Assembly (NCBI GenBank): GCA_020636095.1
Contig: JACJYN010000003.1
Span: forward strand, 1,054,001-1,118,000
Length of the DNA: 64,000 nucleotides
Direction: 5' to 3'
Origin: Lewinellaceae bacterium
GTDB lineage: Bacteria; Bacteroidota; Bacteroidia; Chitinophagales; Saprospiraceae
Of this stretch, positions 9,701-18,093 are shown piece after piece. The notes beneath the pieces are model-generated. The model saw nothing but the letters and a program-made list of their open reading frames with translations, did not search any database and was not told where the DNA came from. Within the stretch, counting starts at the first letter, position 1. Every line of letters begins with the position of its first letter. A program made the position numbers and the translations under genes.

Positions 9701-12157
9701 GGCTTTGGAACCCTCATCCGCCGTTTTGAAGCGGTGGACACTTACGGCAACGTGTCTAACACCAGCTGTCAGCAAGTCATCACTGTTCAGGAAAAGCACG
9801 ATTACGAGATAAAATTTCCGGCGGATGCCGGCGCCAACTGTGGCTATCCCAATCCGGACACCATTGAGGTCAGTGAAATAGGCTGTGACCTGCTCGCTAT
9901 CAGTGTGGATGATGCATTCCTGTCTGCATCCGGTAATGAATGTTATAAGATATTCCGGACCTACCGGGTGATCAACTGGTGCGAATACGATGGAGAAAGC
10001 AGCCCTATACTCGTTGGCCGGGATGAAGATTGCGATGGAGTACCTGGCGATGAAGACGTATGGGTTCTGCGCCGGCCCGGCCAGGTTTACATCGATCGTG
10101 ACAACGATGAGGGCAATGCCAATCCGCTGGCCGGTGAACGCGGTGACGCCTGCCAGGCGGAAAACCCGGAAGGCTACTGGCGCACCAGCTTTTCCAATGG
10201 CTACTGGCAATATTCTCAAAACCTCAAGGTTTACGACACCATACCACCTGAAATTCTCTTTCTCATTCCTCCGCCTTTCTGCGCCATCAGTGACGATTGC
10301 CTGGCGGAGGTAGAATACTTGTTTATCGTAACGGACAATTGCACCCCCAACGACCTGGAATTCGAAATATACTACGACGAGAATGCCGACGGTGTTCTGG
10401 ATTCAATGGTCACCAATATTTTTGGCGTTTATCCGAAATGGAAGGTCAATGGGGAGTATCCCATAGGAACCCATTCCTTCGAAATACTGGTCAGAGATGG
10501 TTGTGGTAATACGGCGGCCGAAAGCCTGCCCTTTGAGGTGGTGGATTGCAAGGCGCCTACTCCAACCTGCACCAATGGGCTGGTGACTACGCTGATGCCG
10601 GCCCCGCCGAATACCGACGTTGACAATGATGGCGACTTCGACCTGGCTGCGCGGACGGTTTTTGCGGTGGACTTTATCGCCAGCCCGGCGTCCGATTGCT
10701 CCGAACCGGTAACCTATTCCATCAACCGCCCGGGTGAAGAGCCCAGCCCCTCAAAGGATGCACTTGTTCTCACCTGTGATGACCTGGGTATTCTCATCGT
10801 AGAGATTCACGCCTGGGACGCCGCCGGCAACCCCTATGCGGTAGACCCGGCAAATCTCGATATCAGGGGGCCTAATCATGGTTTTTGTGAGACCTTTATC
10901 CTCGTTCAGGATAACGGAGGGAACTGCCTCGTCAGTGAGGGGATGATTGCCGGCCTGGTGCAACGGGAAGACGAGCAACCGGTGGCGGAGGTTGAGGTCA
11001 ACCTCAGTGGCGACGCTGTCGACGGCACGATCACTTCCGATGACGGGCTTTATGCGTTCAGCGCGCTGGAACTGGACTATGATTATACCATTACCCCTTC
11101 CCGGGATGGCGATGATCAGAATGGCTTGTCCACTTTTGATATCGTACTCATCAGCCAGCATATTCTGGGAACCCGCCCGCTGGATTCTCCTTACAAGATT
11201 ATTGCGGCTGATGTAAATGGATCCGGCTCGGTCAGTACGATCGATATCATTCAACTGCGGCAGCTTATTCTGAGTATTATAGTGGAATTGCCGACGAACA
11301 GCAGTTGGCGGTTTGTTCCCCGCAGTTATGTTTTCCCCAACCCGAACGACCCCTGGGAGCCGCCCTTCCCGGAGGCGATCCATATCAACAACCTCAGTGG
11401 GCAGCGCCTCAGCGAAAACTTCGTGGCTATCAAGGTGGGCGATGTAGACATGAGCGCTCAGGCCAACAATCTACAGGGCGTAGAAGGGCGCCGGTACAAC
11501 GCTTCCCTGAGCCTGCAGGGGATGGACAAACGACTGCGAGCCGGAGAGGGTTATGTGCTTACTCTACAGTCGAGCCTCGCCGGTATGCTCGGCATGCAGG
11601 CTGCCCTGCGGTTCGATACCGAAGTTTTGGCCGTAGAGGAGGCCAGGGGCGAAGCCATTAAAGATCAATACCTCAATCGTCAATACCTGGATCAGGGCCG
11701 CCTGATCCTGAGTTGGAATACCGGCAATCCCTATCCGGCGGATGCCGTTTTGATGTCTGTCTACCTGCGCGCCCGAAAAGATTGCCAGCTATCTGCAGCC
11801 CTGCAACTGGACGAAAGCCTGCTGGCCGCCGAGGCGTACGATGAAAATTACCAAAAGCTGGGCCTTTACCTGGAGTGGGGAGAACCACAACCGGAAAATG
11901 TGCGCCTGCAAAACTATCCAAATCCTTTTAGTACCGGAACAACCATCCGCTTTGAGGCTGCGGAAGCCGGCCGGGCCCGGCTGGAGGTCTTCCACCTGGA
12001 TGGAACCCTGGTGAAGGCCATAGAGGAATTCTATGCGGAAGGGCCTCACGAAGTGGCGATCCACTCCAGTGACTTGCCGGCGCCGGGCGTTTATCTCTAT
12101 AAATTGCAACTCAATGGGAAGGCCTGGGTGCGGAAGATGGTGTATAGCGGGGGGTAG
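6707..12157 (+). CDS. giant T9SS-secreted surface protein, HYR/PPC-like repeats with dockerin-like and cohesin-like modules
   Basis: 1816 residues. The start at 6707 gives a signal peptide (MHRSVILMASILVALVFSAG). An HYR module follows (bases about 6820-7130), then a bacterial pre-peptidase C-terminal-like beta module (about 7860-8280, with DRYYELIPFEVDQADIFTF). From about 8330 onward it aligns with the preceding gene: Cys-rich Ig-like modules, CarboxypepD_reg-like module (10940-11110), dockerin-like repeats (NGLSTFDIVLISQHILG and DVNGSGSVSTIDIIQLRQ, 11119-11290), cohesin-like module (11500-11810) and a T9SS sorting domain (LQNYPNPFSTGTTIRFE, 11900-12154). It is predicted to be surface-anchored. 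The N-terminal thirds of the two paralogues differ, so modules have been exchanged there. Ligand unknown. Confidence 0.9.
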   Translation: MHRSVILMASILVALVFSAGRWPIGRQAGIDMAQWSCDPDTAPPVIVYPSQDIAVQLSPCDGSQTAVVFFDAVANDACDPAPNLSINVSASAGSDLQLSNPFQNTYMALATPGVYQLILTATDASGNSREEDFFIIVSQPEAPVADVACNADVVVNLGPGCQRYVSPDMLLTGALGCLSDAHFRIQIQDSDPSNGNILDDVGVYPFSIEPIQPLNATRFTGPFALSNWGVHVDFQGSVTTSMAADSIVLRGSNSLASAVAVLPLRFGGALSFKWGTATLPPGALFEGHLFGPAGNMITSFSSADGSSGLENLFVSAGSRLVLQLLSAGQSGGGVVPAAWLTNWGFDFDPVSLAGAPSCWGQINARDAGPVLDCPDDADRVARGTIVQQLEGALDSTSPLLNTALHSCLIDGLSPNGDRYYELIPFEVDQADIFTFFLDAGFDQGDAQIALFQGSFDLNNPCGNIIAQANDPQVQNPIGGSNGPILRVALPLRPGQQYFLLTTSDVPGATGPYTYTAVSDSAGQILGVPDSSIGISYPLYCDDITLALDGPESLALFGVPEVQGGCTDFTLTFADVLTEDGDCGSLYITRTFTAVDEQGLSGSCEQRINFRRPTIEDVVLPPRTAPIECDEAFPTDEFGDPSPDFTGYPFIVTASGIVDLRDSYCNIGASYEDGPLIDVCVLSYTFVRTWTIIDWCDADNPLEYEQVIKIGDFTAPEVSCPVIDLTGDGFPDPLVYSTNPFECLATFTAPLPAVSDNCSLWEVTIEVVTDEATIIYGPSGNPVDTVWETVVLATVLPDAPNRIVRNIPVGCHRFRYTVEDECRNKTILECGFCVEDRINPNASCDDSLIVSIGANGVARLFAESFEEGSWDNCGIDRIEVRREARLDADCNPVAPFYTAWADYVDFYCCEVNSTIRVELRVVDAAGNEDFCWMDLRIEDKTRPRCTPPAALTTTCDGLPDDFSPIDTEQLQGLFGTPAATDNCGAVWNELPPVNNLDQCGFGTLIRRFEAVDTYGNVSNTSCQQVITVQEKHDYEIKFPADAGANCGYPNPDTIEVSEIGCDLLAISVDDAFLSASGNECYKIFRTYRVINWCEYDGESSPILVGRDEDCDGVPGDEDVWVLRRPGQVYIDRDNDEGNANPLAGERGDACQAENPEGYWRTSFSNGYWQYSQNLKVYDTIPPEILFLIPPPFCAISDDCLAEVEYLFIVTDNCTPNDLEFEIYYDENADGVLDSMVTNIFGVYPKWKVNGEYPIGTHSFEILVRDGCGNTAAESLPFEVVDCKAPTPTCTNGLVTTLMPAPPNTDVDNDGDFDLAARTVFAVDFIASPASDCSEPVTYSINRPGEEPSPSKDALVLTCDDLGILIVEIHAWDAAGNPYAVDPANLDIRGPNHGFCETFILVQDNGGNCLVSEGMIAGLVQREDEQPVAEVEVNLSGDAVDGTITSDDGLYAFSALELDYDYTITPSRDGDDQNGLSTFDIVLISQHILGTRPLDSPYKIIAADVNGSGSVSTIDIIQLRQLILSIIVELPTNSSWRFVPRSYVFPNPNDPWEPPFPEAIHINNLSGQRLSENFVAIKVGDVDMSAQANNLQGVEGRRYNASLSLQGMDKRLRAGEGYVLTLQSSLAGMLGMQAALRFDTEVLAVEEARGEAIKDQYLNRQYLDQGRLILSWNTGNPYPADAVLMSVYLRARKDCQLSAALQLDESLLAAEAYDENYQKLGLYLEWGEPQPENVRLQNYPNPFSTGTTIRFEAAEAGRARLEVFHLDGTLVKAIEEFYAEGPHEVAIHSSDLPAPGVYLYKLQLNGKAWVRKMVYSGG

Positions 12158-12376
12158 GCATCCCGTATTATGAGTGTGTTCACTCGACTCGCACCGGCAA
12201 CTTCTTTTGACTGGCCGCCTATTATTCTCGGCTGCCCATATCGGTTCCTACTCAATATAATAAAGGAGTAAGGTACTGCCAAACGAGCTCTTACCTAAAA
12301 CTACTGGCCGAAACCTGAGTTGTAAAAAAAATAAAAAAAAATAGACGAAGCCGCAACCCTAACAGAGGAGGAATGT

Positions 12377-12384
12377 TATATTTG
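12377..12384 (+). promoter_or_regulatory. candidate -7 box of the ECF sigma gene
   Basis: TATATTTG matches TAnnTTTG, 61 bases before the ATG at 12446. The rest of 12158-12445 holds an A-rich run (12321-12342) and nothing else I can name. Confidence 0.4.
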
Positions 12385-12445
12385 CAATAATGATAGTAAA
12401 GCTATTATTTCTAATAGAATAGCTAACAATTAAATTTGTTGCACC

Positions 12446-12979
12446 ATGTCGAAGCTCGAGTTCACCCATGCATTCACCCAGTTGGAGGCCCTGCTGTTAT
12501 CCTTTGCTTTTCATCTGACCAAAAATCAGGAAGATGCCCGGGATCTCTTACAGGAAACGGCCTACAAGGCTTTTAAGTATCGCAGCATGTACCAGCCCCA
12601 CACCAATCTACGGGCCTGGCTGATGACAATAATGCGCAATACATTTATCAATAATTATCGGCAGAAAAAGCGCCGGCAAACGCTGAACGACAAGACGGAC
12701 AACAATTATTTTTTGAATTCAGGTGGGCGCACCGTTCACAACCTGGGCGAATCGGAAGTAACCCTTCAGGAAGTCACAGGCTTGATTGATTCCCTGGAAG
12801 ATTGGATGAAGGTGCCTTTTCTGATGCATTATCAGGGTTTCAAGTACGATGAGATCGCCGAGGAACTGGATATCCCGCTTGGGACGGTAAAGAGTCGTAT
12901 TTTTTTCGCACGGAGAAAACTGCAGGAATCGCTGCGGGTGATGTATCAGTCGGGGAGTGTAGCGGAGTTGTTGAACTGA
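12446..12979 (+). CDS. ECF-type RNA polymerase sigma factor
   Basis: 177 residues, normal for the ECF family. Region 2 covers residues about 10-75 (KNQEDARDLLQETAYKAF, then LRAWLMTIMRNTFINNYR for the -10 contacts) and region 4 covers about 110-165, ending in the helix-turn-helix FKYDEIAEELDIPLGTVKSR. No anti-sigma gene is adjacent. The type I secretion-like genes downstream on the same strand, 330 bases away, could be its targets, but that is inference from position only. ECF factors direct RNA polymerase to a small regulon, usually in response to envelope or stress signals. Confidence 0.9.
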   Translation: MSKLEFTHAFTQLEALLLSFAFHLTKNQEDARDLLQETAYKAFKYRSMYQPHTNLRAWLMTIMRNTFINNYRQKKRRQTLNDKTDNNYFLNSGGRTVHNLGESEVTLQEVTGLIDSLEDWMKVPFLMHYQGFKYDEIAEELDIPLGTVKSRIFFARRKLQESLRVMYQSGSVAELLN

Positions 12980-13309
12980 TTAGCATCGGAAAGCGGCATC
13001 CTACGCTGAAGCTTCGGCGGCTGAAAGAAGGCGGAAATCGGAAAAAAGGCATTTGGCATTCATTCGGAGCCCCATGCCGGCCCCGGCACGAAGGCTGGAA
13101 CAGTCTTTCCGACTTCGCACTTCTGACTTCCCACTTAGATTAGAAACTCCCCAATATTGTAGAGGCATTAATAGGCTACATGGAAATAGCTAGCTCAGCT
13201 TGAACCAAATTTCCAGTTTAATCTTTATCTTAGGAATCGTGTATTTCACAACTATTGATGTCATACAATAGCATCAAAGCCTAATCATTGGCTTGGTAAA
13301 ATAAAAAAA
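12980..13309. other. 330-bp intergenic region, no gene
   Basis: The left part is rich in GGAAA/GACTTC-type words resembling low-complexity intergenic DNA seen elsewhere in the window; the right part is AT-rich. No ORF, RNA or clear terminator can be supported. Confidence 0.5.
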
Positions 13310-15082
13310 ATGGATAACAACAGCCGGGTTCGGCCATTGCAGCGTTTTTTCAAGCTGCTGGAGCTCGACCGAAAGGATATTACTTACATATATGTATATG
13401 CCATCTTTGCCGGGCTGATCACACTCAGCATTCCACTTGGTGTGCAGGCTATTATCGGTTTGATCGCCGGTGGCGCTCTGTCGGCCTCTCTGATCATTCT
13501 GGTTGCTATCGTGACGGTGGGCACCGCGCTCTCCGGCATTTTGAAAGTCATGCAACTGACCGTAACGGAGACCATACAGCGGCGCATCTTTGCCCGTTCG
13601 GCCTTTGACTTTGCTTATCGCATTCCTCGTTTAAAGCTCGATTCGGTGATCCGGCATTACCCTCCCGAGCTGGTCAACCGGTTTTTTGACACGCTGACCC
13701 TGCAAAAGGGGGTCCCTAAGATATTGATGGATTTTTCCACGGCCATTTTGCAAGTGGCGTTCGGCCTTATCCTGATCTCTTTTTATCACCCTTTCTTCAT
13801 TTTTTTCGGCATCTTCCTGATCGTTATTCTGGTATTGATCTTCCGGATCACGGGCCCCGGCGGCTTATCCACCAGCCTGAAAGAGTCGAAATACAAATAC
13901 GAGGTGGTCTATTGGCTGGAAGAGATGGCACGGGCTATGAGCACTTTCAAAATGTCAGGAGGTAATATTTTTTCACTCAATAAGACCGATGGGTTGGTGT
14001 GCAATTACCTGGAAAGCCGCAAGAAGCACTTTAAGATTCTGCTTTTCCAGTACGGCAATATTGTTGCCTTCAAAACAGTCATCACCGCCGGGTTGTTGTT
14101 CCTGGGTAGTTATCTGGTAATCAATAACCAGATCAACATCGGGCAGTTTGTGGCGGCCGAGATCGTAGTCCTGTTGGTGATGGCCTCGGTGGAAAAGCTC
14201 ATCCTGACGATGGAGGTCATCTATGATGTACTGACAGCTCTGGAGAAATTGGGGAACGTTACGGATTTACCTATTGAAGAGGAAACCGGCGTCAATTTTG
14301 AAGATATTGACACCGGAAAGGGAATGAGCATGAAAGTAGAGCACCTCAATTTTAAATTCCCGGATGCGAAGAAACTCACTTTGGATGATCTTTGTTTTGA
14401 GGCAAAGCCAGGGGAGAAGATTTGCATTGCCGGCTACAGCGGTTCCGGGCGCGCCACCCTATTGCAGCTCTTATCGGGGCTTTATACGGATTTCGAAGGA
14501 GGTATTTCCTACAATGGTTATCCTCTTCGCAACCTCAATATTGCCACCTTGCGATATAAGATGGGCGATTACTCGGCGCAGGAAGATATCTTCCGGGGGA
14601 CTATCCTCGAAAATATCACAATGGAACATGCGGATGTGAAGATCGACCAGGTAGTGAAGGTAGCGGATGACATCGGGCTGAGTGTCTATGTGCAGCAATT
14701 GCCGGAGGGTTTCAACACGATGCTCCTGCCGGAGGGCAGCAATATACCTCAGAATATTCGCACCCGGATCATTTTAGCCCGTTGCATTATTGCACAGCCG
14801 CGCCTGCTTTCCGTAGAGGGTTTTTTCTACGGTATGGAAAAAAGCGACCGGGATATGATCTGCAGTTATCTTACCGGCGCGGATAAGCCCTGGACGATGA
14901 TCGCGGTAACGGATGATCCGTTCTTTGCTTCGCGCTGCGACCGGATCATTATCATGAAGGACGGAAAGATCATAGTGGATGGCTCCTTTCCGGAAGCACT
15001 GAAAAGTGAGCACTTTGAACAGGTATTTTTGCCCTATCGGGACAACAAAGCTCTTCAAATGAATCCTCCGGTAAAACCATAA
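13310..15082 (+). CDS. ABC half-transporter of a type I secretion-like locus with a degenerate ATPase domain
   Basis: 590 residues: a six-helix ABC membrane domain (residues about 20-310, starting FFKLLELDRKDITYIYVYAI) and a C-terminal nucleotide-binding domain (about 345-575). No N-terminal C39 peptidase domain is present. The ATPase motifs are all altered. Walker A reads GYSGSGRAT, with Arg381 and Ala382 replacing the Lys and Ser/Thr that hold the phosphates. The LSGGQ signature is IPQNI. Walker B reads LLSVEG, with Val for the metal-binding Asp. The H-loop His is Asp (VTDDP). Such a domain should bind or hydrolyse ATP poorly, if at all. The gene is followed after 17 bases by a HlyD-type gene and then a TolC-type gene. 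It may need an unseen active partner, or act as a scaffold. Confidence 0.85.
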   Translation: MDNNSRVRPLQRFFKLLELDRKDITYIYVYAIFAGLITLSIPLGVQAIIGLIAGGALSASLIILVAIVTVGTALSGILKVMQLTVTETIQRRIFARSAFDFAYRIPRLKLDSVIRHYPPELVNRFFDTLTLQKGVPKILMDFSTAILQVAFGLILISFYHPFFIFFGIFLIVILVLIFRITGPGGLSTSLKESKYKYEVVYWLEEMARAMSTFKMSGGNIFSLNKTDGLVCNYLESRKKHFKILLFQYGNIVAFKTVITAGLLFLGSYLVINNQINIGQFVAAEIVVLLVMASVEKLILTMEVIYDVLTALEKLGNVTDLPIEEETGVNFEDIDTGKGMSMKVEHLNFKFPDAKKLTLDDLCFEAKPGEKICIAGYSGSGRATLLQLLSGLYTDFEGGISYNGYPLRNLNIATLRYKMGDYSAQEDIFRGTILENITMEHADVKIDQVVKVADDIGLSVYVQQLPEGFNTMLLPEGSNIPQNIRTRIILARCIIAQPRLLSVEGFFYGMEKSDRDMICSYLTGADKPWTMIAVTDDPFFASRCDRIIIMKDGKIIVDGSFPEALKSEHFEQVFLPYRDNKALQMNPPVKP

Positions 15083-15099
15083 AAAAGGAAAAGCATAAC

Positions 15100-16470
15100 A
15101 TGCTCAACATATCACCGAATACTATCAATCAGCAGGTAGAGATCAAACGGTTTAACTCTTTTTCAAAAACCAACCTCTCCGGCGCCAACCGGATGTTCAC
15201 CCGTTGGCTGGTGGGGACTATGGTATTGATTTTTATTTTTTTATTACTTCCGTGGACGCAGAACATTCAATCCAAGGGCAAGGTAACCACCCTGCAGCCT
15301 GGCCAACGGCCGCAAACCATTCAGTCGACCATTGCCGGGCGAATTGAGAACTGGTATGTACGGGAAGGGCAGTTGGTACAAAAAGGAGACACCATCGTGC
15401 ATCTCTCCGAGATCAAAGCAGAGTATTTTGACCCCGACCTGGTGTCCCGAACCGAACAGCAGGTGGATGCTAAAGAAGGGGCTATCGCTTCGTATGGACA
15501 GAAAGTGGAAGCGCTGGATGACCAGATTGATGCGATGACTTCGGAACAGGATTTCAAGCAGCAACAGCTGGCCAACAAGATTCGGCAAACTGAGTATAAG
15601 CTGGCTTCCGACCTGGCGGACATGGAGCAGGCGTATTTCCAGGATTCCGTGTCGGTGGTTCAGTACAACCGGACGGCTCAACTTTTTGAGCGGGGCATCA
15701 AATCCAGGGCCGACGTAGAGGAAAAACGAATGAAAGTGCAGGAAGCCCGTGCCAAATACATATCCGCCCAGAATAAGGTGGAGGCCAGCCGCAACGAGCT
15801 GGCCAATGCTCGCCTGGAACTGAGTACGGTGCTCTACGAATACAATCAAAAGGTAGCCAAAGCGGAATCCGATAAATTCAGTACCCTGTCGGCCAAATAC
15901 GATGCGGAGGGCAGCGTGAGCAAGCTGCGCATACAGGCCTCCAATTACGAGCAGCGCAGCCACTTTTACTTCATTCTGGCGCCTCAGGATGGCTTCATTA
16001 CCAAGGCGATCAAGCCAGGGATCGGAGAGACGGTCAAGGAGGGTGAAGGCATTGTTACGATCATGCCGGCGGATTATGAACTGGCGGTAGAGCTTTTCAT
16101 CAAACCCATGGACCTGCCGTTGGTCAGTACCGGCCAGGAGGTGCGTTTCATTTTTGACGGCTGGCCCGCCTTCATCTTTTCCGGCTGGCCAGGGCAATCC
16201 TTCGGCACCTACAGCGGCACGGTGGTCGCCATTGACAATATGATCAGCGCCAACGGACTGTACCGCATCCTGGCTGCTCCCCGGAAGGATAGCGAGGCCT
16301 GGCCCGAAGCGCTTAGGGTGGGTTCCGGAGCACAGGGCATCGCCCTGCTCAATAATGTGCCGCTCTGGTACGAAATTTGGCGAAAGCTCAACGGCTTCCC
16401 ACCCGATTATTATGATGAGGGCGTGGATGCCGCGCCCAAGATGAAAGCGCCGGTGAAATCTATAAAATAG
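15100..16470 (+). CDS. HlyD-family membrane fusion (periplasmic adaptor) protein
   Basis: 456 residues. A short cytoplasmic N-terminus is followed by one membrane segment (residues about 31-50, WLVGTMVLIFIFLLLPW). Then come a lipoyl/barrel-sandwich half (TIAGRIENWYVREGQLVQKG), a long coiled coil (about 105-270), the second lipoyl half (LAPQDGFITKAIKPG) and a beta-barrel region. This is the architecture of adaptors that join an inner-membrane ABC transporter to a TolC-type channel. It sits 17 bases after the ABC gene and shortly before the TolC-like gene, so one operon is likely. The transported substrate is not evident. Confidence 0.9.
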   Translation: MLNISPNTINQQVEIKRFNSFSKTNLSGANRMFTRWLVGTMVLIFIFLLLPWTQNIQSKGKVTTLQPGQRPQTIQSTIAGRIENWYVREGQLVQKGDTIVHLSEIKAEYFDPDLVSRTEQQVDAKEGAIASYGQKVEALDDQIDAMTSEQDFKQQQLANKIRQTEYKLASDLADMEQAYFQDSVSVVQYNRTAQLFERGIKSRADVEEKRMKVQEARAKYISAQNKVEASRNELANARLELSTVLYEYNQKVAKAESDKFSTLSAKYDAEGSVSKLRIQASNYEQRSHFYFILAPQDGFITKAIKPGIGETVKEGEGIVTIMPADYELAVELFIKPMDLPLVSTGQEVRFIFDGWPAFIFSGWPGQSFGTYSGTVVAIDNMISANGLYRILAAPRKDSEAWPEALRVGSGAQGIALLNNVPLWYEIWRKLNGFPPDYYDEGVDAAPKMKAPVKSIK

Positions 16471-16475
16471 TATGA

Positions 16476-16506
16476 GCCCTGCCAGGTATGCAAAGCCTGG
16501 CAGGGC
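16476..16506 (+). repeat. perfect 11-bp-stem hairpin inside the secretion operon
   Basis: GCCCTGCCAGG (16476-16486) pairs exactly with CCTGGCAGGGC (16496-16506) around a 9-base loop. No T-run follows, so it is not an obvious terminator. It lies between the HlyD stop and the TolC start and could act as an mRNA processing or attenuation structure; a scattered palindromic repeat is equally possible. Confidence 0.6.
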
Positions 16507-16526
16507 TTCCCCAAATAAAAGCCTTC

Positions 16527-17960
16527 ATGAAGTCTACTGCACTAATTGTAACCCTTTCGCTTATTATTCTGCCCCTCTCCCTCCTTGCTCAACCGGCGGA
16601 CAGCGCCCGCCTTTTCTCTCAGGAGGAATTTTTCCGGTGGATACTGGAATACCACCCTGTCGTTAAGCAGGCGCGCCTGTTGGATAACGAGGCAGCCGCC
16701 CTCGAACGGCTCGCCCGCGGGGGGTTCGACCCGAAAGCCTATGCTGAATGGGACCAGAAGTCTTTTGATAAGAAGGAATATTTTTCGATCGGGGAAGGAG
16801 GGCTCAAAATCCCTACCTGGTACGGAGCGGAGCTAAAAGCGGCGTACACGGTTACCGATGGTATTTATCTCAACCCGGAACGCAACCTGCCGGAAGCGGG
16901 GCAGGCGGTGCTCGGCCTGAAAGTCCCTTTGGCCCGGGGCCTGATCATCGACGAACGGCGGGCAACGCTACAGCAGGCCAAGCTGATGGCACAGGCCAAC
17001 GAGGCGGAACGCCGGTCTATGATCAACACCCTTTTGCTGGAAGCGGCTTCCGCTTATTGGGAGTGGGCGAGGGCCTACAACGAACTACTGATCCAGCAAC
17101 AGGCGCTCGCCCTTACAGAGGAACGGATGAAAGGGATCGTCGAAAGCTTTTTGCAGGGCGATAAGCCCGCCATTGATACTCTTGAGACCATGATCCAGGT
17201 GCAAAACCGGCAGCTTAGCCTCAATGATGCATCAGTGAGTTACCGCAATGCCGGCCTCGTACTGTCCAACTACCTCTGGTACGAAGGAGCCGTACCGGTG
17301 GAGGCTACCGACGGCCTGCGCCCGCCAACCCTGGCGGAGCTCCAACCTGCCTTGCCGGCCCTCGGAGCGCAGGCCATCTGGCAGAGCGCCAGCCTCTCGC
17401 ATCCGGATATTCGAAGTTACCAGGTAAAGCTCAGCCAACTGGAGGTAGGCCGCCAACTGGCCGCTGAACAGCTCAAACCCCGACTCGATGTGGAATACAA
17501 CTTCCTCAGCGATGGGAGCGACTTCATCTACAATACCGACAATGGTTCGGGCCTGACTAACCTGGTGACTCAGAACTACAAGTGGGGCCTGCGTTTCGAG
17601 TTCCCTCTGCTGCTCCGCAAAGAACGGGGCAAACTACAGCTGGCGAAGTTAAAAATTCAGGATGCTGAATACGGCCTACAGCAAAAGCGGGTAGAGATCG
17701 CCAATAAGATTGGGGCCTACTACAATGAGCTGGAGAACCTGCTTGAGCAAATCCGCCTTACCGAGCGCACGGTGGCCAATTACCAGGCGTTGCTCGACGC
17801 GGAGATCGAGAAGTTTAACCTGGGGGAAAGCTCTATCTTCCTGCTCAACTCCCGGGAGCAGAAACTGATCGACACCCAGCTCAAACTAACCGCCCTGCGG
17901 GGCAAGTTTTTCAAGAGCCGTATCGGCCTGGAGTGGGCGGCAGGACAGTTGGGAGAGTAA
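16527..17960 (+). CDS. TolC-family outer membrane efflux protein
   Basis: 477 residues from the ATG at 16527, chosen because it opens a clean signal peptide (MKSTALIVTLSLIILPLSLLA, cut near AQP); the ORF extends 13 codons further upstream without sense. The mature protein shows the two-fold helical-hairpin pattern of TolC proteins (ARRGFDP-like segment near residue 55, repeats of long amphipathic helices at about 130-230 and 340-460). It would form the outer membrane channel for the ABC/HlyD pair encoded just upstream. Confidence 0.88.
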   Translation: MKSTALIVTLSLIILPLSLLAQPADSARLFSQEEFFRWILEYHPVVKQARLLDNEAAALERLARGGFDPKAYAEWDQKSFDKKEYFSIGEGGLKIPTWYGAELKAAYTVTDGIYLNPERNLPEAGQAVLGLKVPLARGLIIDERRATLQQAKLMAQANEAERRSMINTLLLEAASAYWEWARAYNELLIQQQALALTEERMKGIVESFLQGDKPAIDTLETMIQVQNRQLSLNDASVSYRNAGLVLSNYLWYEGAVPVEATDGLRPPTLAELQPALPALGAQAIWQSASLSHPDIRSYQVKLSQLEVGRQLAAEQLKPRLDVEYNFLSDGSDFIYNTDNGSGLTNLVTQNYKWGLRFEFPLLLRKERGKLQLAKLKIQDAEYGLQQKRVEIANKIGAYYNELENLLEQIRLTERTVANYQALLDAEIEKFNLGESSIFLLNSREQKLIDTQLKLTALRGKFFKSRIGLEWAAGQLGE

Positions 17961-18093
17961 TTGGCCTTTGAAATTTGAACAAGCTCTTAACAACCGTTTA
18001 ACCCAATTTAACGAATCCTTTGTCGGGTCGGTGGAGACAAGATCGTTCTTAGGATTGATGAATCTAGTTTCCATTCACCAATCCTTTTTAACT

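Noticed and set aside
1..12157. Cellulosome components
   Set aside because: Dockerin-like and cohesin-like modules are present but there are no glycoside hydrolase or carbohydrate-binding modules nearby; a T9SS surface protein is the better reading.
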